The notes under the pieces were generated by a model. The model made no database searches, was not told the origin of the DNA, and saw nothing but the letters and a program-made list of their open reading frames with translations. Positions 26,990 to 35,539 of a DNA stretch of 64,000 bases are shown piece after piece. A program made the translations under genes and the position numbers. This DNA is from Mucilaginibacter celer (GTDB taxonomy: Bacteria; Bacteroidota; Bacteroidia; Sphingobacteriales; Sphingobacteriaceae), in NCBI RefSeq assembly GCF_003576455.2, contig NZ_CP032869.1, positions 1,364,001 to 1,428,000 of the forward strand, written 5' to 3'. How positions within the stretch are numbered: the stretch's first letter is position 1; each line of letters opens with the position of its first letter.

Positions 26990-28660
26990 ATGCGAAGACG
27001 GCATTTTCTAAAACTTTCGGCAACAACATCCGCGGCATTGCTATTTAGCAGGCTCACTCACGCGGCATCAAACGGAACTTCTATAATCAACTCGCCCGAT
27101 GAGGTTTGGGCGCAATCAGGTACCGAATGGGTAAAACTTACGGCTACCAACGGATCACAATATACCTTTAAAGAAATAGCGGTATCCCTGAAAACCAACG
27201 GCAACGCGCTTGGAGTTTACGCGTCATCGCCCAAACAGGAACTGAACGCCGTTCGCCTGAAGTGGAAACACAATACACCAACATCAGCCAAATTTTTAGG
27301 AGACCATTGGGAACGCTCATACGGCGACCTGCAATGGAAAACCCTTGCCGCGGGCATTAAAAACCCATGGTATGTAATCATCCACGATGATAAGCAAACC
27401 GCCTGCTTCGGTGTAAAAACAGGTGCCAACAGTATTTGCTGGTGGGGAGTGAATGCAGATAATATCGAACTTACTTTAGATGCCACATCGGGCGGGGTAG
27501 GCGTATTACTGGGCGACAGGCAACTGCATGCGGCCGACGTGATTGCCACCAACGCCCAAACCGGCGAAGACACCTTCGCGGCAACGCATCGCTTTTGCAA
27601 AATGATGTGTGATAAACCGCGCATCCCGAAACAACCTGTTTATGGTATTAACGATTGGTATTTCGCGTATGGCAATAACTCGGCCGATCTGATCAGGAAA
27701 ACCACCACTATGATGGCCGAGCTGGTTACCGATCATAACAACAAACCATTTTCGGTTATCGATGCGGGTTGGGCCACCTATTCGCCGTTACTGCCCGGTG
27801 ATGGTGGCTGGAACGACGATTTTTCAAAGCCTAATGATAAGTTTAAGGATATGCACATCCTGGGCGATGACATTAAAAAACTGGGCATGCGTCCCGGCCT
27901 GTGGATGCGCCCGCTTTGTGCGAAGCACGATGAAAAAGCCAGTCTGCTGGCCCCCAAGATCCCGGGCAGAAATGATCCTAAAAACCCGACGCTGGATCCA
28001 ACCATTCCAGAAAATATTGCCCGTATTCAGCACAATTTTGACGCGTATAAGTTATGGGGATATGAAATGGTAAAGCATGATTTTACCACTTATGATATTA
28101 CCGGCCGCTGGGGTTTTGATATGAAGGATAGCTTTACTTCGCCGGGATGGCATTTTAATGACAGGTCGAAAACCAATGCCGAGATCATATTGGGCTTGTA
28201 CCGTGCCATCCGCCAGGCTGCCGGCGAAAATATTTATGTGATTGGCTGTAATACCATGAGCCACCTCTCGGCAGGTATTTTTGAACTTTGCCGGATAGGC
28301 GACGATACCAGTGGCCACGAATGGGCCCGTACCCGTAAAATGGGAGTGAACACGCTGGCATTCCGCCTGCCGCAGCATAATGCTTTCTATGCGGTTGATG
28401 GTGATTGTGTAGGGCTTACCAAAGACATTGAATGGAAACGCAATAAGCAATGGCTGCAATTATTGGCTGAAAGCGGCGCGCCGCTATTTATTTCAGGCCA
28501 GCCAGAAGCCATGGGCGAGGAGCAAAAGAAAGCGGTAAAAATTGCCTTTGCGCAGGCTGCTAAGGTACAACCAATTGGCCAGCCTTTGGATTGGATGGAA
28601 ACCTTAACGCCATCTAAATGGAAACTGAACGGTAGGGTAGTGGATTTTGACTGGGCGTAA
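26990..28660 (+). CDS. Tat-exported glycoside hydrolase-like protein, clan GH-D (alpha-galactosidase-like)
   Basis: This 556-residue protein starts RRRHFLKLSATTSAALLF, a twin-arginine leader cleaved near THAA. A beta-sandwich region (about 30-190) precedes a TIM barrel with NDWYFAYG, SVIDAGWA, MRPGLWMRPL and YEMVKHDFTTYD. In clan GH-D terms Asp364 (KHD) is the likely nucleophile and Asp439 (RIGDD, matching RxSxD) the acid/base; the C-terminal part has SGAPLFISGQPE. The family resembles GH36/GH27 but I cannot assign it to a numbered family. It is divergent from the sigma-FecR-SusCD unit and could degrade the glycan imported by it, though 787 bases separate them. Confidence 0.8.
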   Translation: MRRRHFLKLSATTSAALLFSRLTHAASNGTSIINSPDEVWAQSGTEWVKLTATNGSQYTFKEIAVSLKTNGNALGVYASSPKQELNAVRLKWKHNTPTSAKFLGDHWERSYGDLQWKTLAAGIKNPWYVIIHDDKQTACFGVKTGANSICWWGVNADNIELTLDATSGGVGVLLGDRQLHAADVIATNAQTGEDTFAATHRFCKMMCDKPRIPKQPVYGINDWYFAYGNNSADLIRKTTTMMAELVTDHNNKPFSVIDAGWATYSPLLPGDGGWNDDFSKPNDKFKDMHILGDDIKKLGMRPGLWMRPLCAKHDEKASLLAPKIPGRNDPKNPTLDPTIPENIARIQHNFDAYKLWGYEMVKHDFTTYDITGRWGFDMKDSFTSPGWHFNDRSKTNAEIILGLYRAIRQAAGENIYVIGCNTMSHLSAGIFELCRIGDDTSGHEWARTRKMGVNTLAFRLPQHNAFYAVDGDCVGLTKDIEWKRNKQWLQLLAESGAPLFISGQPEAMGEEQKKAVKIAFAQAAKVQPIGQPLDWMETLTPSKWKLNGRVVDFDWA

Positions 28661-28697
28661 AGTTTGTTTCTTTTTGTTTAGCGTGGTTGGCGCAGAG

Positions 28698-28860
28698 TTA
28701 AGCACGCAAAGGCGCTAAGTCGCGAAGGTTTTTGTGGATTATCGTAGGGTGCATGGTGTATATTTAAGCACGCAAAGGCGCTAAGGTTTTTGTGGATTGT
28801 TGTAGAGTGCATGGCGCATAATTAAGCACGCAAAGGTGGCTAAGAATCGCAAGGGTTTTT
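28698..28860. repeat. Three direct copies of an AAGCACGCAAAGGCGCTAAG-type repeat
   Basis: Copies start at 28698, 28764 and 28822, each opening ttaagcacgcaaagg and ending near gtttttgtgga plus a gtgcatggygya tail. Units are 66, 58 and about 39 bases, with the last copy degenerate. They fill the gap between the glycosidase-like gene and the ABC exporter. No reading frame is maintained through them. Confidence 0.7.
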
Positions 28861-28912
28861 ACCTAACTTCTTTGCCTGCCCATATAATCAGTATGCAAGG
28901 CAACTGCTGGCT

Positions 28913-30637
28913 TTGCACCCCCGTATTAACTATAAAGCCAGAACAAACCTTGCTTTATTGGTTAATATCCCTTTGAAACAGATCATTAAAAGCATAAGCC
29001 TGGTACTCAATCATCAGGAAAAATCGAAACTCATCAGGCTAATTGTTGCCGATGTGGTTATCGCCCTGCTTGATGTTGCTTTTTTAGGGGCGCTGTTGCT
29101 CATCGTAAATTTTTATACACAAAATGCGGCTGTGCATGCTATAGGCTTTTTGCCTGCTGCTTTGGCGGATAACCATTCGCTTTGGCTTATCGGATTCTTT
29201 TTGCTGCTTTTTGCGTTAAAAAACGGCATCGGTTTTTTTGTCCAAAACAGCCAGCATCATTTTTTTTATGATGTGGCTTCCCGCTTATCCGAACGCAATA
29301 TTCGTAATTATCTCGACGCGCCTTATAGTGAGTATATCCACATAGATTCATCAGTCCAGATCAGGCGGATCAGCCAGCAACCTATCGAGTTTAGTCATTA
29401 TATCCTTACCAATTTTCAGCAAATTATTTCGCAGGGCGTACAAATCGTTTTTACTATCGGCGCTATTACGCTATATCATCCTACTTTATTTATATTGCTG
29501 TTTGTGCTGTTGCTGCCGCCGGTGGCTGCTTTGGGTTGGTTTATAAAAACGCGGTTGAAGGCTATCCGCGGGGAGATTAAAACGGTGAGCGAGAAAACAC
29601 TTCAGCACTTAAACGAATCATTATCGGGTTATGTGGAGAGCAATATTTACAATAAAAATGAATTTTTTAGCAGTCGGTTTTTTAATTATCAGCGGCAGCT
29701 GAATCAAAATATAGCCTCGCAGCAAACCTGGCAAAATTTGCCCTCCAGGTTGATGGAAGTGTTTGCCGTTTTAGGGTTTTTTATTCTTGTCGCAGTAAAT
29801 AAACTTACTGGTGATGCACCGGCGGTTAGCATCCTCACTATTGGTATTTTTGTTGCGGCAGCTTACAAAATCATTCCCGGAATAGTAAAAATATTGAACA
29901 GCAGCGGGCAGATGAAAACCTATGAGTTTATACTGAACGATTTGGTTGTTGCGAACGACGCGAAACCGGAAACTGCTGTACTTGCTGATGAGCCTGTTAA
30001 ATCGGTAAAGTTTGAAAAAGTAAGTTTTGCTTATCCGGAAAAGCCGGTTTTAAACGGACTCTATCTGGAGATAGCTCCGGGCGACATTGTTGGGATCTCG
30101 GGAGATTCGGGCCGGGGCAAAACCACTATAATTAACCTGTTGATGGGTTTTTTAGAGCCGACAGAAGGAAGTATCTATATTAATGATATCATTACCACAG
30201 CCGTTGCACGTAAGCGTTATCGCGCGCGGATGTCGCTGGTAAAGCAGCAACCGTTTTTTATTTATGATAGTATCCTTAAAAATATAACACTTGATGATGC
30301 TGCCGTAGATGAACAAAAGTTTGCCGAAGTACTTGAATTTTGTGGTCTAAATAAACTGATTGCCGGCTATCCTGAAGGCATCAACAAAATCATCACCGAA
30401 AACGGTAAAAACATAAGCGGAGGCCAGCGGCAAAGGCTAATGCTGGCAAGGGCGCTTTATCACGATCATGATCTGTTGATACTGGACGAACCTTTCAGCG
30501 AAATGGATGCCGATACGGAAAACGAATTACTGGGTAAACTGCAAACACTTGCCCGGCAAGGAAAAATGATCATCCTCATTACACATAACAAAGCCAGTTT
30601 GGCTATTTGCAATAAAATTGTATCCCCCGATGAATAA
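28913..30637 (+). CDS. ABC exporter half-transporter (type IV fold, fused permease-ATPase)
   Basis: Up to 574 residues. The frame has no ATG near its 5' end: it opens at TTG 28913, while TTG 28973 (KQIIKSISLVL) is the better biological start (554 residues). A six-helix transmembrane domain (about 40-330) precedes an ATPase with Walker A GDSGRGKTT, Q-loop LVKQQPFFIYDS, signature ISGGQRQRLMLARAL, Walker B LLILDEPFSEMD and switch His LITHNK. It is an MsbA/PglK-like homodimer candidate. It overlaps the glycosyltransferase gene by 8 bases, so a lipid-linked or oligosaccharide substrate is plausible. It carries no peptidase domain, which argues against a bacteriocin exporter of the C39 type. Confidence 0.88.
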   Translation: MHPRINYKARTNLALLVNIPLKQIIKSISLVLNHQEKSKLIRLIVADVVIALLDVAFLGALLLIVNFYTQNAAVHAIGFLPAALADNHSLWLIGFFLLLFALKNGIGFFVQNSQHHFFYDVASRLSERNIRNYLDAPYSEYIHIDSSVQIRRISQQPIEFSHYILTNFQQIISQGVQIVFTIGAITLYHPTLFILLFVLLLPPVAALGWFIKTRLKAIRGEIKTVSEKTLQHLNESLSGYVESNIYNKNEFFSSRFFNYQRQLNQNIASQQTWQNLPSRLMEVFAVLGFFILVAVNKLTGDAPAVSILTIGIFVAAAYKIIPGIVKILNSSGQMKTYEFILNDLVVANDAKPETAVLADEPVKSVKFEKVSFAYPEKPVLNGLYLEIAPGDIVGISGDSGRGKTTIINLLMGFLEPTEGSIYINDIITTAVARKRYRARMSLVKQQPFFIYDSILKNITLDDAAVDEQKFAEVLEFCGLNKLIAGYPEGINKIITENGKNISGGQRQRLMLARALYHDHDLLILDEPFSEMDADTENELLGKLQTLARQGKMIILITHNKASLAICNKIVSPDE

Positions 30638-31685
30638 ACGTACAAAAACACTGATCATCCTGAGCCCTGGTTTCCCGAAAAACGAGGAGGATACCACCTG
30701 TTTGCCTCCGCAGCAGGTTTTTGTACGATCGTTAAGGGCCGAACATCCTGATCTGAATATTATTATGCTTAGCTTTCAGTACCCTTTTGCTGCAACCGAA
30801 TATGATTGGCATGGGGTAAAGGTAATAGCATTTGGGGGGGAGGGGCGTGATGGGTTTACCAGGCGTAAACTATGGTTTAAAGTTTGGCGAAAACTGTTGC
30901 AGCTTAACCGCCAATACCAACTGATTGGTTTACTGAGTTTCTGGCTGGACGAATGCGCTTTTGTTGCCCATTGCTTTTCGAAATATAAAAACATTAAACA
31001 CCGCTGCTGGATGCTTGGCCAGGATGCAAAGGCGGGTAACAGGTATGTAAAATGGATTAAGCCGGATGAGGGCGAACTGATTGCCCTGTCGGATTTTATG
31101 GTTAGCGAGTTTAACCGGAATTATGGATTGAAGCCTAAAGCGGTAGTGCCGGTAGGTATTGATACGCAAATGTTTAATCTAACTCCGGTTGGAAAGGATA
31201 TCGATATTATTGGCGCGGGCTCATTGATCCCTTTAAAAAGGTTCGACCTGTTTATTGAAGTTGTTGATTTATTGAGGCAATCTTATCCCGGTATCAAAAC
31301 GGTAATCTGCGGTAGCGGTCCTGAAAGGGAAAGACTGCAGGCTTTAATTATTTCGAAGAAACTCGAAAATAATATTCGTTTACTTAGCGAATTGCCGCAT
31401 AAGGATTTGCTTGAGATGATGCAGCGTTCAAAAATACTTTTTCATCCTTCGGAATATGAGGGCTTTGGGGCTGTTTCGTTAGAGGCGCTGTATGCCGGGG
31501 CGAGGGTAGTGAGTTTTGTTAAACCGATGAATGATGAAATTGCCAATTGGCATATTGTAAATACACTTCAGCAAGCCGAACAGGTGATAGGTAGTTTATT
31601 AGGTAATACAGGTTTGAAATTTGAAGCGGTATTGCCTTTTGATATCAGGGATAATGTGAACAGGATGATGGAGCTGTTTGAGTAA
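30630..31685 (+). CDS. Glycosyltransferase family 4 (GT-B fold)
   Basis: This is a 351-residue protein from ATG 30630, which overlaps the exporter stop (ATGAATAA); an upstream TTG at 30618 is less likely. The N-terminal Rossmann half starts LIILSPGFPKNEEDTTC, and the C-terminal half has DIIGAGSLIPLKRFDLFIEV, CGSGPERERL and the EX7E motif in SEYEGFGAVSLEAL. It is a retaining GT4 sugar transferase, probably building a surface or lipid-linked glycan with the coupled ABC exporter. Sugar donor unknown. Confidence 0.9.
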   Translation: MNKRTKTLIILSPGFPKNEEDTTCLPPQQVFVRSLRAEHPDLNIIMLSFQYPFAATEYDWHGVKVIAFGGEGRDGFTRRKLWFKVWRKLLQLNRQYQLIGLLSFWLDECAFVAHCFSKYKNIKHRCWMLGQDAKAGNRYVKWIKPDEGELIALSDFMVSEFNRNYGLKPKAVVPVGIDTQMFNLTPVGKDIDIIGAGSLIPLKRFDLFIEVVDLLRQSYPGIKTVICGSGPERERLQALIISKKLENNIRLLSELPHKDLLEMMQRSKILFHPSEYEGFGAVSLEALYAGARVVSFVKPMNDEIANWHIVNTLQQAEQVIGSLLGNTGLKFEAVLPFDIRDNVNRMMELFE

Positions 31686-31754
31686 GGGGAGTTCTCGTTT
31701 TAGCTTGAAAATCGTAAGATTTTGGGATGCCAAAAAGTAAGGAAGCAAGTTCGA

Positions 31755-31852
31755 TTTCCCTTTTGAGAAGGGCGAAGGAGTGTGCCTTTCCTCGCCATTC
31801 ACGGCGGTTAAACACACACCTGCTCCCGCGCTTCTATAGCGCCCCTCTCAGG
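31755..31852. repeat. Palindromic element, divergent copy of the CCCCTCT family
   Basis: Starts tcgatttcccttttgagaag and ends gcgcccctctcagg; inner words ggagtgtgcc and aaacacacacctgctcc mirror those of the element at 31898 (ggggtgtgttat, ataacacacccctgctc). It lies in tandem with that copy in the gene-free gap 31686-32065. Confidence 0.6.
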
Positions 31853-31897
31853 AACATAGCCGTTAATTTAAGCAAAAAGCGGCGGGATTGTGCGATT

Positions 31898-32004
31898 CCC
31901 CTCTTGAGAGGGGTGGAGGGGTGTGTTATTCTGTGCAAGGTTTATCGCTCGTATAACACACCCCTGCTCTCGCTCTTTCCCATCACGCCCCCTCTCAAGA
32001 GGGG
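31898..32004. repeat. Palindromic element with CCCCTCTTGAGAGGGG ends
   Basis: The left end cccctcttgagagggg (31898-31913) and right end ccccctctcaagagggg (31988-32004) are each palindromic and inverted to each other. Inside, aggggtgtgttat (31916-31928) pairs with ataacacacccct (31953-31965). It resembles REP/MITE-type intergenic repeats. The rest of 31686-32065 shows no gene. Confidence 0.65.
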
Positions 32005-32065
32005 AGTTCAAAAGCTTGATTTCTTAAATTGACGGCTACGCTCTCAGGAAGGGGCGCTTTTTAAA

Positions 32066-33949
32066 TTATATCAAACTAACACTGCGTTTAACAAACTCGG
32101 TTAAATCGGCTCCGGTTAATAAACCTTGCGATAGCAGGGCCAGGTCAAACGCCTGTTTTGAAAGCTGGGCCTGTACGGCTTCGTCTTCTTCCTGTAAAAT
32201 GCGGTTTACCAGTTTGTGGTTGCCGTTTACAATTACCTTGTAGTTATCTGGCATGTTGCCGTAAAAGCTCATGCCGCCGCCCATAGCTGCCATGTCTTTC
32301 ATGCGGCGCATAAACTCGTCCATAGTAATAGTTACAGGAAGTTCATCCGGGTTTAAGCTTTCAATTTGTACGTTGTAAGCCGGTTTGTTGATGGCTTTGT
32401 TAAAGATGTCTTTAACCTTTGTGCTTTGCTCTTCGGTTAATACGGTTTCAGGCGCATCATCTTTTCTGATCAGTTTATCAGCAACATCGGCGTCAACACG
32501 TTTTAACGATGTTTTCTCCAGTTTCTGCTCTAAATGGCTGATGAAGTGGTTGTCGATAGGCGAATCCATCACCAATACATCATAACCTTTTTTAGTGGCC
32601 GATTGGATAAACGAATCCTGTTTTGCCGGGTTGTTGGTATACAGGTAAACCAGCTGATTATCTTTATCAGTTTGGTTAGCCTCAACTTTGTCTTTGTACT
32701 CGTTAAGGGTAAAGTTTTCTTTTTCGGTATTGGTAACCAGTACAAAATCTTTGGCCTTTTCGGCAAATTTGTCTTCGCTCACCATGCCGTATTTTACAAA
32801 CAGGCCAATGTCGGTCCATTTTTCTTCGTAGGCTTTACGGTCGGCTTTAAAAAGTTCTGCCAATTTATCAGCTACTTTTTTGGTGATGTAGCTGCTGATG
32901 CGTTTCACATTGCTATCGGCCTGCAGGAAGCTACGCGATACGTTCAGCGGAATATCCGGTGAATCGATAACGCCATGCAGCAACATTAAAAACTCAGGAA
33001 CAATGTCTTTAACCTCATCGGTAATAAATACCTGGCGGCTAAATAATTTGATCTTGTTTTTCTGGAACTCGAAATCGTTTTTCAACTTAGGGAAGTACAG
33101 CACACCGGTAAGGTTGAAAGGATAATCAACATTAAGGTGGATCCAGAACAGCGGATCTTCGCTAAAAGGATAAAGCTGTTTGTAAAAGTCCAGGTAATCT
33201 TCGTCTTTTAATTCAGACGGCGATTTTGTCCAGATAGGGTTGGTGGTGTTGATAATGTTATCAACCTCAACCGAAGTGTATTTTGGTTTGCCTTCTTCGT
33301 CAACGCCATCTTCAACAGATTCTGTTTTGGTGCCGAATTTAATGGGTACAGGCAAAAATTTGCAGTATTTATCCAGTATCTCCTGCAATTTATATTGGCT
33401 TAAAAACTCGGCCGATTCATCGTTAATAAACAGGGTGATCTCGGTGCCGCGCTCTTCTAAAATACCGTCGCCAATTTCAAACTCGGTGCTGCCATCGCAA
33501 ACCCAGAAGGCAGGTTCAGCGCCTTCCTGGTACGATAGGGTTTGGATTTCCACCTTATCAGCCACCATGAAAGCCGAATAGAAGCCCAGGCCAAAACGAC
33601 CGATGATCTCGTTCGCGTCTTTGGCTTCTTTAAATTTCTCCATGAACTCGGTGGCACCCGAAAAAGCGATCTGGTTAATGTATTTTTTGATCTCTTCGGC
33701 GGTCATACCGATACCATTATCGCTAATGGTGATTGTCTTTTTGTCGGCATCAAAGGCTACCTCAACACGCAGGTCGCCAAGTTCGCCGCTGTATTGGCCT
33801 AACGAAGCCAGGCGTTTAATTTTTTGGGTAGCATCTACCGCGTTTGATACCAGCTCGCGTAAAAAGATCTCGTTATCAGAGTATAAAAACTTCTTAATGA
33901 TCGGGAAAATGTTTTCGGTGTGGATCGAAATGCTGCCTTTTTCTTGCAT
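32066..33949 (-). CDS. htpG: Molecular chaperone HtpG (Hsp90)
   Basis: This 627-residue cytosolic Hsp90 has an N-terminal GHKL ATPase domain with FLRELVSNAVDATQKI (catalytic Glu and Asn), DNGIGMT and GRFGLGFYSAFMV, a middle domain with WIHLNVDYPFNLTGVLYFPK and a conserved Arg in LNVSRSFLQ, and a C-terminal dimerisation domain containing MRRMKDM. Length and order are normal for bacterial HtpG. It assists folding of client proteins under stress. It converges with the glycosyltransferase gene across a repeat-filled gap; neighbours give no further clue. Confidence 0.98.
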   Translation of the reverse strand: MQEKGSISIHTENIFPIIKKFLYSDNEIFLRELVSNAVDATQKIKRLASLGQYSGELGDLRVEVAFDADKKTITISDNGIGMTAEEIKKYINQIAFSGATEFMEKFKEAKDANEIIGRFGLGFYSAFMVADKVEIQTLSYQEGAEPAFWVCDGSTEFEIGDGILEERGTEITLFINDESAEFLSQYKLQEILDKYCKFLPVPIKFGTKTESVEDGVDEEGKPKYTSVEVDNIINTTNPIWTKSPSELKDEDYLDFYKQLYPFSEDPLFWIHLNVDYPFNLTGVLYFPKLKNDFEFQKNKIKLFSRQVFITDEVKDIVPEFLMLLHGVIDSPDIPLNVSRSFLQADSNVKRISSYITKKVADKLAELFKADRKAYEEKWTDIGLFVKYGMVSEDKFAEKAKDFVLVTNTEKENFTLNEYKDKVEANQTDKDNQLVYLYTNNPAKQDSFIQSATKKGYDVLVMDSPIDNHFISHLEQKLEKTSLKRVDADVADKLIRKDDAPETVLTEEQSTKVKDIFNKAINKPAYNVQIESLNPDELPVTITMDEFMRRMKDMAAMGGGMSFYGNMPDNYKVIVNGNHKLVNRILQEEDEAVQAQLSKQAFDLALLSQGLLTGADLTEFVKRSVSLI

Positions 33950-34060
33950 AAAATATTTTTAATATGGTTGATTTAATGATTGTTGGTAATGCTTCATCAA
34001 GGGCTGTTCCAATTGTGGTTGGATTGTCAAATTGGCAGGTGAGGATGTTTGAACCGGCAT

Positions 34061-34190
34061 TGTCTGACTCAGAATTTACAGAATTACAAAATTTACAGAA
34101 TGCTGAGTAAGCTCTCTAAATCCTCAAAATGGGTTTAATGGGGTTTAGAATTCTGCTAATTCTAAAATTCTGTAAATTCTGATTCAGACA
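34061..34190. repeat. 130-base inverted-repeat element (TGTCTGAATCAGAATTTAC ends)
   Basis: The left arm 34061-34085 (tgtctgactcagaatttaca then gaatt) and right arm 34166-34190 are reverse complements at 24 of 25 positions. Inside there are further copies of aaatttacagaat and aattct words. It occupies most of the gap between htpG and the module 2 kinase gene. No coding capacity; MITE-like or large hairpin. Confidence 0.65.
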
Positions 34191-34195
34191 AATTT

Positions 34196-35539
34196 CTAAA
34201 ACGACAATATAAACGCCGAACCTTTCCCCTCGGTAGATTGTACCTGGATATTACCTTTATGCAGCAGCATGATCTGCTTACACAAACTCAAACCAATACC
34301 GCTGCCGGTTTTGCGGGTGCTGAAGAACGGGATGAAGATCTTATCTAACAATTCGGGCGGCATACCAAGCCCGTTATCAATTACTTTTACAAAAGTTTTG
34401 CCGCTTTGTACTTCGGCAGTGAGGGTGATGCGTGGCACTTCGCGGTCTTTTACCGCTTCTATGGCGTTTACCAGCAGGTTGATCATTACCTGTTCAATCA
34501 GGTTGATATCCGCTTCGATGGCAAGCGTTGGGTCGCGGAGGATGATCTCGAGCTCGATGTTCTTTTTCTCGAGGGTAGGGGTCATCAGGCTGTTCAGGTT
34601 CTCAAAAATATCCCGAACCATGATTTTGTTCAGATCAAGTTTGGTAATCTTGTTCAGGCTGCGGTAGCTTTCGGTAAATTTGAGCAGGCCTTCGCTGCGG
34701 CGTTTAATGGTATCTATGCCCAGTTCCAGGTCTTCCAGATCGCTATGTTCAAGGCTTTCGGTAATATCGGGGCTTTGCAGGCGGTTTTTAAGCGTATCTG
34801 CCAGCGAGGAGATTGGCGCTACCGAGTTCATGATCTCGTGCGTCATTACATTCAACAGTTTCGACCATGCTTTTGATTCGGTTTCGTCCAGCGCCTCGTT
34901 CACGTTTTGAAAGGCGATAAGCTTGTACAGCTTGTCGTCGCTCCGCATCAGGCTGGCACTTACCAGTATTTTAACCTGTTGGTTGCTCCGGGTTACGGTG
35001 ATAATTTTGCTTTCGCCCGGTTTTAGTTTGATGAGGTCGGCATACAGATCAGGCTGCCTTTTTTCGAGCGAGTGAACCGTTTTAAGATATGGTACGCCGA
35101 TGATGCTTTTAAAAGCTTCATTGATCCAACCGGTTTCGCCGGTTTCCTCTTCGTAGGATAGGATGCCGGTATCAACCAGTTCCAGTATTTTTTGCAGGTA
35201 ATGATATTGTGTTTCGCGTTCGCGGCTGATGAGTTTAAAAGTAGTATTGATATCGTTAAAACCTTTACGTAGCGGTTTTAACTCGTTCGGCGCTTTGCGT
35301 ACATCAAAATGGCGCGAAAAATCGCGGTAATGGATGGATTCAACAAATTGGTTCACCTCGTCCTGCGCCTTTTTCTGAAAACGAATCATATCCACAACCG
35401 AATAAGCCACCAATGGCAGCAAAATAACCAGGTACAATGGTTGACTGAGTTTAACGATCACGAAGGCGGTAACCACCAGTACAACAAGTAATAAAAAAAC
35501 GCGCAGCAGCAGCCGCCATTCGTAACGGTTAAATATCAT
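34196..35539 (-). CDS. Sensor histidine kinase (NtrY-like), export module 2
   Basis: This 447-residue membrane kinase has two adjacent N-terminal helices (LLLRVFLLLVVLVVTAFVIV and LYLVILLPLVAYSVVDMI) with only a short loop between them, a linker, a PAS region (about 115-215), and a kinase core with His234 in MTHEIMNSVAPISSL and HATPase motifs (NLLVNAIEAV, DNGLGMP, GSGIGLSLCKQI). Same architecture as the kinase at 18075. It overlaps the response regulator gene by 11 bases. Lack of a periplasmic sensor domain suggests it reports on the membrane or on the transporters. Confidence 0.92.
   Translation of the reverse strand: MIFNRYEWRLLLRVFLLLVVLVVTAFVIVKLSQPLYLVILLPLVAYSVVDMIRFQKKAQDEVNQFVESIHYRDFSRHFDVRKAPNELKPLRKGFNDINTTFKLISRERETQYHYLQKILELVDTGILSYEEETGETGWINEAFKSIIGVPYLKTVHSLEKRQPDLYADLIKLKPGESKIITVTRSNQQVKILVSASLMRSDDKLYKLIAFQNVNEALDETESKAWSKLLNVMTHEIMNSVAPISSLADTLKNRLQSPDITESLEHSDLEDLELGIDTIKRRSEGLLKFTESYRSLNKITKLDLNKIMVRDIFENLNSLMTPTLEKKNIELEIILRDPTLAIEADINLIEQVMINLLVNAIEAVKDREVPRITLTAEVQSGKTFVKVIDNGLGMPPELLDKIFIPFFSTRKTGSGIGLSLCKQIMLLHKGNIQVQSTEGKGSAFILSF

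Noticed and set aside
32004..32065. Terminator for htpG on the minus strand
   Set aside because: The sequence ends in an A/T-rich stretch, but no stem of useful length lies beside it; the nearby palindromes belong to the repeat family.
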